Below are positions 56,501 through 64,000 of a stretch of DNA of 64,000 nucleotides, in pieces. How positions within the stretch are numbered: the stretch's first letter is position 1; every line of letters starts with the position of its first letter. The DNA lies in the NCBI GenBank assembly GCA_014529385.2, contig CM043951.1, positions 112,222,969 through 112,286,968 on the forward strand, in the 5' to 3' direction. A program made the position numbers and the translations under genes. The notes beneath the pieces were generated by a model. That model worked only from the letters and a program-made list of their open reading frames with translations. It was not told the origin of the DNA and did not search any database. Source of the stretch: Adiantum capillus-veneris. Its lineage: Eukaryota; Streptophyta; Polypodiopsida; Polypodiales; Pteridaceae.

Positions 56501-56634
56501 ACATCGGAGAGTTCATCGCCTTCAAGAATTAACAACATCTTTGCTTTCTAGCCTGGAAAACCTTGACCTTGGAAAGGAGGAACAAAACGCTGGCCATAAG
56601 GAAAGCCGTTGACGAGAATATTCATAGCCATATC
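53520..56634 (-). pseudogene. Copia D gag-pol, truncated
   Basis: Gag (from about 56634) has a TAG in place of Trp at 56548-56550, and continues with two zinc knuckles (CSYCNRNGY, CEYCGRSDHPTYMC) to a TAA at 55609. The protease has DSGTTKNM instead of DSGA. A one-base insertion near 54985 shifts the frame before the integrase core (DICGP, DNGGEY, GVAERKN). Further stops at 54192 (TGA for Ser) and 53859 (TAA). The last is at the same codon as the TAA at 45045 in copy C. RT is cut off before YVDD. Apart from the truncation it is close to copy C throughout. Confidence 0.93.
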
Positions 56635-57400
56635 TTGTTGCGAGAAGACGTATCAGATAAGATCATAGAATCTGCACACCATATATGGTGAAGGCCGTAA
56701 TTGAGAATGAGAGAGATATGAGTACTGCGTTCTGTCAATGATAAACGTAAGAAGGATGCTTAAGGAACGTCCAAAGATGTGAGAGACGTCACCCAAAAAA
56801 GTCAGGGTAAAGGAGACGTTAATAATAAACGAGTCCTCAAAATAAAGTGGCCTGAGACGCAAGATTGATGGCCACAATACAAATAGCAAAAAGCTAAATC
56901 TTCTCAAAAAAGTTAACGCCAAAATAAGAAAAATGATCGCGGATGCTTCACGAAGAAGTAGGACAAGGAAAGCTGCGTCAAGCTCAATTGTAGTAAAAAC
57001 AGCATAACTTTCTGCTGTGAACTCCGATTGACGCAAACCTAGAACTCAAATCGAAGAGCTCGAGGAGACGAACAAGTTTTGGATGAAAAGTGCCATTGTG
57101 CTACGCTCCATCGCGCTTTTCCCGTTTCTCCAAATTTTGAGCAGAACAACAAGAAAAATTGAGATGAAGTTCAGGGTGTCATCAACAAGAAAACGTAATC
57201 AACGATTAGCTTGATTAGAAATAAACGCCACATAAAACACTAATCATATTATTCTTAACAAAAAACAACCACAATTAACAAGAATCAACGCTCAAAAATA
57301 AAATTTGTAGCAATTTTGAATCTTACATGCGAATCGCATACACATATTGTTGTGTCACCATGAATTGAATCGGCGCGTGATCGTTACCGCTCTGATACCA

Positions 57401-57543
57401 TGTTGAGATGTAGAGAGAAAGAGAGAGAGACGAGACAAGAGACACACCATATACGCTCCCAAAGACTGATTCATATTGAGGACAAGATACAAATATATAG
57501 GTGAGACCAAGTTCAGTAGAGTGAGCCATATATAGCTCCAACA
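57401..57543 (-). repeat. Copia D 5' LTR
   Basis: 143 bp, adjacent to the primer site complement CTCTGATACCA at 57390-57400. Confidence 0.95.
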
Positions 57544-57559
57544 AACTTATTACAAGAGA

Positions 57560-58500
57560 TCATTTTCATTTAATAATGTGCATCATTTTTTCATATGAAC
57601 AACATATCTTGTTTGTGCATGGTGCATTTGTTTTGCACAAATATGGTTCTCTTAAGATTTTTAGCACTCAAGGCATGGAGAAGTCACATTATTGAGCATG
57701 GGGTTGTACTTTAAAAATACTCGACATGGTGGTGGTTGTTGAGCTTATATGTGAAGCTAATCAATATATGGATTCTCTATATATGGCACCCAGGTCCTGT
57801 CTATATATACATCATGGTACCATCAAAATCATTATGGTATCAGCGAGAAATTATCAATAAAACAACGTAAACTATATCTCTAGAAGAATAATTATATGAG
57901 AATCAATGAAAGTTATTAGCATCGTTAGTGAAATAATTACGTTCACGATGCCATAAGAGATGGTTGGTACAGAATTTGAAAAAACTTTATTCTACAAAGT
58001 TGTAGACGACATTGATGATCGTCCAAATTCTATCAAGCTATTGTTGGTACATGATCTTTTGTTATATGATATACTCATTCATTGATTCTCGTATAATGAT
58101 TCTTGTACAGATATAGTTTACGTTGTTTGATTGATAATTTCTCGTTGATACCATAGTGATTCTGATGGTACCATGATGTATATATAGAGGGGACCTGAGT
58201 ACCATATATAGAGAAGCCATATATTGAGTAGCTTCACATATAAGCTCAACAGTGGTATGGTGCAATCTAATTATTTGGAGGAGATGTTCAACCGATTATT
58301 TTATACGACATTTTCTCGCGTAAGCTCACAATGGAGTATGCACGACAATCCAAGATTGCAAGGGAAGTGCACAAATTAAGTTGTCAAAAGCACATCAACA
58401 AGTGGTGAATGTCGCAAGGCCCTACCAAGCATGCTGCATGGTGCCAATGCAGAGTACGATAAGGGTCAAGGTGGATTTTGCATGAGTGATTACACATGAA
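57560..58500 (+). pseudogene. Unrecognised STQGMEK-family gene, copy 2
   Basis: A frame starting near 57570 reads FSYEQHILFVHGAFVLHKYG, SLKIFSTQGMEKSHY, one TGA, and then LKNTRHGGG, where it is interrupted at 57737 by a 515-bp insertion. With the insertion and one target duplication set aside, it continues in frame as MVQSNYLEEMFNRLFYTTFS and EYARQSKIAREVHKLS to about 58390. The match to copy 1 (HILFNHG..., WSTQGMEKTHY) defines a gene family that I do not recognise. Its 5' end abuts the copia D LTR at 57543, so copia D probably inserted into it. No function is assigned. Confidence 0.6.
57737..58251. mobile_element. 515-bp palindromic LTR-derived insertion
   Basis: Arms 57737-57910 and 58078-58251 (174 bp each) are inverted copies with about 20 mismatches. 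Both outer ends are TGTTGAGCTTATATGTGAAGC, the start of the LTR at 32699-32840, and both arms then pass from LTR into minisatellite sequence of that element. The centre (57911-58077) combines pieces matching 30650-30715 and the 170-bp satellite. Perfect 5-bp target duplications GTGGT (57732-57736 and 58252-58256) flank it. The duplication length is that of LTR-element integrase. Confidence 0.88.
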
Positions 58501-60671
58501 CGTAAGGTCCAACTCTTCTTCACATATTTTTTAATAAATTTTGGGACACCTTTTTAAAAAATAATAGCTTTTTGTAAAATAAGCATGAACGTCCTCTTTT
58601 AAATTGGGCTCTTTAAACATGGGCCCTTATAAATATTAGATCCACTTACAAACCACTCATTTCTTCAACACAAGTGAGCTCTTACCATACCCGATGGAGT
58701 GCACCAAACACTCTTCAAGGATGTGAGAATCTGGCATGGCTTAAAGGCACAAGGAAATGGCTGCACACACCTGGCCGTTCTAGGTGCTCTTCATACAATG
58801 GGCATGGTAGTCTGCCCCAAGAGTCATCAGAGGAAAAAGATTTGTTGCATGCACAACAGCAAACACCACGATGTGGAGTTAAGAAGAAGAGGACCCAACA
58901 TCATTGGAGTTTGACAGGGAACATCCACCACGCCAAGCAGGACCATCTAGAGCTTGGGTGGTCCATACAGATATTGAGTCAGAGATTGAGCCACACCGGA
59001 TGCTAGTGGGGGGGGAAGACACTACCAACTGGTCAATGAGATCTTCCCACAACACAAGATCGAGAGGCAAGGGTAGAGGAGAGTCAGAAGAGATGGAAGA
59101 TCCAGCACCAAAGCATGTAAATAGGCACAAATCATAGTTTTTTAAGAAGCACAAAGTCGGTCCACCGTAAATGTGCAAGTTATCCCTAGACAACCTTTGT
59201 AGCGTTGCAACCTAGACAACCTTTGTAGCGTTGCAAAATAGCAAGGGCATTTGCAAAAACCCAAAACTAGCAAAAGACAATCGAGATTCTAATTTGATGA
59301 GTCCTTTTTGCTCGCACGGTTAAGAAGGTGCTATAAAGCTATGGCAATTAATACAGAATGCAAGTAATGGCACTCGAGGCAATTCAAGAGCTGTAGAGAC
59401 CCACATCATCTCTATGTTGGAAGATAGCAACCTGTGCGCCATACATGCAAACAGAGTGACAAAAAAGCAAAGGACATGTATCTTGCATGCTGATTGCAGC
59501 GGGACTTTGAGCATTAGTCGAAGTGACACCTACCTTTTTGTATTAATCACCCTGGTTTTTTACTTAGATGTTTTTACAATGATAAAATGATTGAGAGTTT
59601 TGTATATACTCTCTCCAAAATCATTTGACTTTTTGGCTTCTTAATGTGTTTAAGTTAAGCAATATCTATGCATTGAATAAACTTTGAGTTCACGAATGTG
59701 AAGGGGGATGGTGGTGAATCTGTGCATGAAAAATTAAATTCAAACTTAATATGAGACTTTTTTATGTCCTGGAGTGCAGACAAGGCCAGAAAATACCAAA
59801 AGGGTGGTGGTCACAAGGGCGTGCAAATGGTCCAGATAGACCCGTCTGGCCAACCTGCGTGCCCTTGTGGCCACCCCCAATTCGAGAAATTGCTCACATA
59901 ACAACATGTTATCCAATCACTTTTCCAATCTTTTAATGAAATTATATGTTGCACTAGTGACAGATTTCTCAAACATTAGGAACAGAATGGGTCTACAAGG
60001 GCCTCTTTATTTGGGAGTTGAAGGAGGTCAAACCTTTAATATTAAGAAAGTAATCAAAGGACAGCTTTTAAATTCAAACGGGCAAAATGGCTAGTTTATT
60101 TGAATTCAAGGTTCCCCCCCAAATTGAATTTAAAATATACAGGGTAAAACCGTATCATGTAGCATATCTATGGAAAGAGCTCAACGTATAGATTGCATAT
60201 CTACTATCTCCGCTCAGATTGGAGATCATATGTGGGAGTTATGGAAGATATGGAAGACCAAAAATCATAAAATTGTCCACCTCCTTTTAGGGGGGAAAAA
60301 GTGTATCTTTTGACCACTCTTACACATCCCTTACACACCCACCGTTCTTGTACACATGGTGTACACCTATTCATCAAAAAAGACCATATTAGGTATTTTG
60401 GTAAAAATCTCACATTATGGGAATCTCCAAATCGACCGAATTCATGTAATTTGGGAATTTTCCACTTAAAGTGGGAAAACTTGAGGTGTGTGGCTAGTAA
60501 ATAAAGTGAAAATCTCATAGGATTGTGGTGTTGATAAACACCAAAAGTCAAGAGGATGTACAACACATGGATTTGAATAATAACTATAAATTACATAAAA
60601 CAAAGGAAGATACAAAAAAGATTTTGTTTACAAATTGACTAGTATAGTCACAATAAAAGCTCCACATAATT
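58501..60671. other. Intergenic with weak frames and one hairpin
   Basis: Frames at 58674-59137, for example FDREHPPRQAGPSRAWVVHT, could be the 3' end of the preceding gene, but I cannot support them. The rest is AT-rich with a short duplicated segment (ACCTTTGTAGCGTTGCAA at about 59190-59240) and the hairpin described separately. Confidence 0.35.
59802..59877. repeat. 76-bp hairpin with GC-rich arms
   Basis: Arms of about 33-35 nt, GGTCACAAGGGCGTGC... and ...GCGTGCCCTTGTGGCC, pair with few mismatches around a loop of about 8 nt. It is isolated in AT-rich DNA. A small RNA precursor or a small foldback element are both possible. Confidence 0.6.
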
Positions 60672-63600
60672 CTACTCCACATTTGATACCATATCTGAAC
60701 TTTGATCCAAGTGTGGCTGATGTGCACGAGTGAGGCCTTCTTTGGCTTTTAGAGCATGTCTTTCTGGAATCTTTATTCTAGAAAATGGTCCTTCTTTGTT
60801 GGGTCTCCAGGACCAAACAATTGCATCTATAGTTTCCCACACTTGTGGGTCCTTATAGTTGACAGCCCAATAACCCTTCCAACAATTACTGTAAGCTTGA
60901 GTATCTGTCATCCCACTTTTTCTCGCGCAAGGTGCCCAATATTGAATCAAGAGTTTTCTGTAGTTTGGTGATGTAGGCTCATTATCAATGTCAGATAAAG
61001 CCATTGCAAGCCACACTGGATAGATTTCTGTGTCACTCGGAACAAGCATAAGAAAGTCACCTTGGTGCACATCAGACATAGGGTCAAACTCTTCCCTTGG
61101 CCTATCTCGTTGAGGCCCACAAAAATGATCGTTCAACTCGTCAAGGCCTAGGAATCTTTTTGCTCCTTGTTGCAAATTCAGTGTAGTGCTTTGTAGGTGA
61201 GAATATTCTTGAGTTTTTGGCCAAAACATTTCATACAAGACTCCCTCTGATATGATTGCTTTTCCAATCTCTTCAATTACCTTACTCCAATAATCTATCA
61301 CGGGTCTATAATATCGCGGAATACTTGAACCATTCCCTAAATTTTTCCAAAATTTTATATAGTTCTTTAGCCCCAAAATGACTTCTTCGTGGGCCTTGAC
61401 ATACTCCGCCATTTGTACTAGAGGTGGATCTCCATGTGGTAACATTGGCTTGCCTTCTGTGTCTGTTTTCCAAAGGCGAATACTTCCACTCCAACTTGAT
61501 ACACCTACATGTGCCTTATATTGCATCATTGGTGTCTCATCCTGCATAAAGAACCTGAACTAAAGCGGTTTGGAATGTCCAACAAGTATGTCTTGTCCAT
61601 CACAAAGATAGCCATCACAATATTGCTTGAAATCGGGGATCTTTGTGAGAAAAAATGGAGCTGGAGATGAAGATGAGCTGTTTCGTAATGTATCCATCAA
61701 ATGTGGCAAAGTATAGGTTTGTGTAACTCTCAACTTCTCTGAAAACCTACTAAACATGGCGTCTATGTCCTCATGTGTATGCCCAACCATTAAAAATCCT
61801 AGCTGGATGGTTTTGAAAACACCCCTTGCAACAAGCATTGACAAATAGGCAAATAAGTATCAATTTTTGTTTTCCCCTGCACAATTATCCAATTGTAGCA
61901 ACAAGTTCTCTAGCAATCTGCGAAATGTTGACCCCAATTCCTCTTCTGCAATTTCTGACGACTGCACAATGGGCTCTTTTCCATCACTCAAGTTATGGTA
62001 GTCCAAAGCATCCCTTGAGTTCAAAGCATGTAGTAGTGAAATATTTCTCCTTGGAAGTCCATTTGTTACTAGATCACCAAGAGGATGCTTATCTATCCTC
62101 TCGAGGTTATGTAAACAATTAGCAATTGAGCCAATTGTAAGATTTGGATCAGCTGGCCACAAACCATTCAAGACAAAGTGTCCGTAATGACCTTCTCCAT
62201 GTCCATGAGTGATCATGCCAATCAATGCCACCTGCAGATTATATCCTGAATCCACACCCTTGGGAACAATGCGTAATCTAGGAATGGCAGTCTTCTTTTG
62301 ATCCATCTTATCATGGATTATGCATACATATTTTTGTGGTTGAGTTTCTGAATACGTGCGCCATGCATAATATAGGCTTCTGCAACTCTTTTGTTGTGCC
62401 ATGTGAACTTCTCTCTCCCTCAAGAGAAGAGCTCTCTCTTCAAGAGAAGGTTTAGCTTCTAACCTTGCCTTGATTGAGCTACAAATATTGCACTTAGAGA
62501 ACTCACTCGTCTTTTTTAAAGTGACATGTGGGTACTCTTTGTTCCAAATTCTACCAAAAGAAGATTGGGATAGCTTCTTCTCATAGCCCATTTGGTCAAG
62601 TGTCGTGTTGATTTCACATAAAATATCCACTTGTTTGTATGTTGATGGAATCACCAATTGAGTCTCTCTTGAGCCATCTAGCAGTGTTCTACTTCTATGT
62701 GGCATCTTCTCAGAGTTGTTTTCCACAAACTCATTTAGTAGTGCTCTTGCTAAACTAGTATGTTGAAGTCCCCTTCTCAATGTACATGTGTTCCCATGTA
62801 CATATTGGCGCACACCATTTTCAAAGTTCTCCTTGTATCGATAAAATGATGTCTTTGGTATTCCATGTAGCTCATACCATGCTCTACAACAAACAATAGA
62901 GCCATTTAGCCTGAATTGGTATCGTGACTTCTCATCTTTCTGATAACATATAGAAAGAACATCATAAACATAATTAGTGCGTGATTTTTGAGACTCTCCC
63001 CAAAATTGTTGTCGTAACTTTGTCACCATATCACGATCTGCAAATTGGCAGCATTTTTGTGCACAACAATCAATGCATGATACCCTTTGAATTGATTTGT
63101 TTGAAAGGTAAAAAGTCGAAGCTGGTGCTGCTTTTGATTTTTGAGTCCTGTTCATGAAAGTGTATCGTCTCTTCCTTGACAACTGGACAACATTACTCCC
63201 ATCAAGTTTTTTTCCAACATTGCCATCGTTGGATACATCCTCATATGTAGCATGCATGCCATCAACAGGAACAAAGCGTTGTAATGGGCTCCCATTCAAC
63301 ATTGTTGTTTGCTTGATGGGCCACTTTAGCAAAGTGATGCTACCCACTTCAACCACATCATCAATGCTTGCATTTTCTCTTTCAATACCCACACCCACAC
63401 AATCAGGACCAAGTTCCTGAAAGTTGACATAATCATGTGGAAATACATATAAGATGGTCCCTTCATTCATGGTTTGCATCATTGTGTCATCTTTTAAAAG
63501 GACCCTCTGATTTCTCCAAGACTCTCGAATCATTGCTTCAAATTCTGGGCTTGTCATTGGTATTGCATCTGTAACTAGAGGATCAGAATGATCATGTTCT

Positions 63601-63900
63601 TCATCACCATTGTAGCTTTCGTGTGGATCAATTAAGTTCCCATTTAATACAAAAGATTGCAAAAGAATCTTTGACCATCGAACAACACTCCATAATGAGC
63701 CTTGGAGAGATGAAGTATCCATTGTAGGAAAAGGTAGGACCACATCCTTCAAGCATTCCTCCACTAGTATGGAGACATTTCCCAGCCCTATCTTTGTACC
63801 ACCACAAGTGGAATCTGGATATGTTCTACACACACAACCAATACCATCGATTTCATTGTCAAGTATCATATGTACTTTCTCCCCAGATTCGAAGTCCATC
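60672..63900 (-). pseudogene. DUF7869-like large protein, possible transposase-related
   Basis: One minus-strand frame of about 1,076 codons from 63899 to 60672, interrupted by only two nonsense codons: TGA at 61860 (after CAGENKN) and TAG at 61560 (before FRFF). Visible features: a cysteine cluster CIDCCAQKCCQ, then FWGESQKSRTNYVYD and GIPKTSFYRY; CNICSSIKA; IIHDKMDQKK (about residue 530); HGHGEGHYGHFVLNG; LQLDNCAGENKN (about 670); and GFLMVGHTHEDIDAMFSRFS. The last three resemble the DUF7869 family found in plants, algae and animals. Conserved Asp and His residues recall a DDE/RNase H-type nuclease, but that function is inference. An acceptor (TTACTTACAG) just before ATG 63899 suggests an upstream exon beyond the window. 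Confidence 0.7.
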
Positions 63901-64000
63901 CTGTAAGTAAAAAGATTACATTGTTAAATCCATAGTTATAGAAAAATACTCTTCAAACCAAAAATCATGCTACAACATGAAAAAGGTTTGCATAGGTTGG
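63901..64000 (-). other. Probable intron of the DUF7869-like gene
   Basis: AT-rich sequence upstream of the acceptor at 63901 on the minus strand; the donor is not in the window. Confidence 0.4.

Larger units (their letters stand above)
53520..57543 (-). mobile_element. Copia copy D, 3'-truncated
   Basis: The 5' LTR (57401-57543) with its primer site complement, gag, protease, integrase and the first half of RT are present. The sequence ends near 53520 inside RT, shortly after LYGLKQASRAWYTQFDL, and passes into the coiled-coil exon of the ULP1-like gene. RNase H and the 3' LTR are missing, so no target duplication can be checked. It is of the same family as copies A-C. Confidence 0.93.

Noticed and set aside
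58674-59137. Two overlapping ORFs as a separate gene
   Set aside because: They overlap in different frames and show no motif; at most one could be a 3' exon of the STQGMEK gene.

Overview
The window is eukaryotic nuclear DNA from a land plant. The evidence is plant-type CACTA (En/Spm) transposases with DUF4218/DUF4216 modules, Ty1/copia and chromodomain Ty3/gypsy retrotransposons primed by initiator-methionine tRNA, GT-AG introns, and abundant (GA)n and (CA)n microsatellites. The species cannot be named from sequence alone. I see no intact single-copy host gene; nearly everything is mobile DNA at different stages of decay.

Layout: 1-2603 (minus) is a LINE with a coiled-coil ORF1, an endonuclease domain and the start of reverse transcriptase. 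2829-3595 is simple repeats plus a degenerate tRNA-Lys-like segment. 3597-10049 (plus) is a 5'-truncated CACTA element: tnp2 transposase remnant, Ser/Pro/Thr-rich ORF, a nested 1.5-kb long-inverted-repeat element, a spliced Transposase_24-like ORF, subterminal repeats and a right terminal repeat ending TATAGTG. 11029-15000 (plus) is a second, more complete but decayed tnp2 gene. 15133-17907 and 24470-27236 (minus) are two internally deleted copia copies sharing one deletion junction. Between them lie a LINE reverse-transcriptase relic (19120-20130) and a gypsy gag-protease relic (22240-23262).

29935-33250 holds the first copy of an unrecognised gene family with a conserved STQGMEK[ST]HY motif, split by a non-coding LTR-type element built of satellites (30600-32840). 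34320-50002 is a tandem gypsy array (internal fragment-LTR-internal-LTR-internal-LTR); a 5,488-bp copia element (41367-46854) sits inside its second unit with perfect target-site duplications. 50003-53500 is a decayed multi-exon region with a histone H3-fold protein, an acidic linker and a ULP1-like cysteine protease; two of its probable introns carry hairpins, one of them an array of eight 106-bp hairpin units. 53520-57543 (minus) is a 3'-truncated copia copy. 57560-58500 is the second STQGMEK copy, split by a 515-bp palindromic LTR-derived insertion with 5-bp target duplications. 60672-63900 (minus) is a long DUF7869-like gene with only two nonsense codons.

Functionally the copia copies form an autonomous/non-autonomous system: full-length frames could once have supplied gag-pol to the deletion derivatives, and the satellite-filled LTR elements share the same primer site and terminal sequence. 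The most unusual content is the H3-like/ULP1-like region with its hairpins, the two copies of the unrecognised STQGMEK family, and the palindromic LTR derivative.
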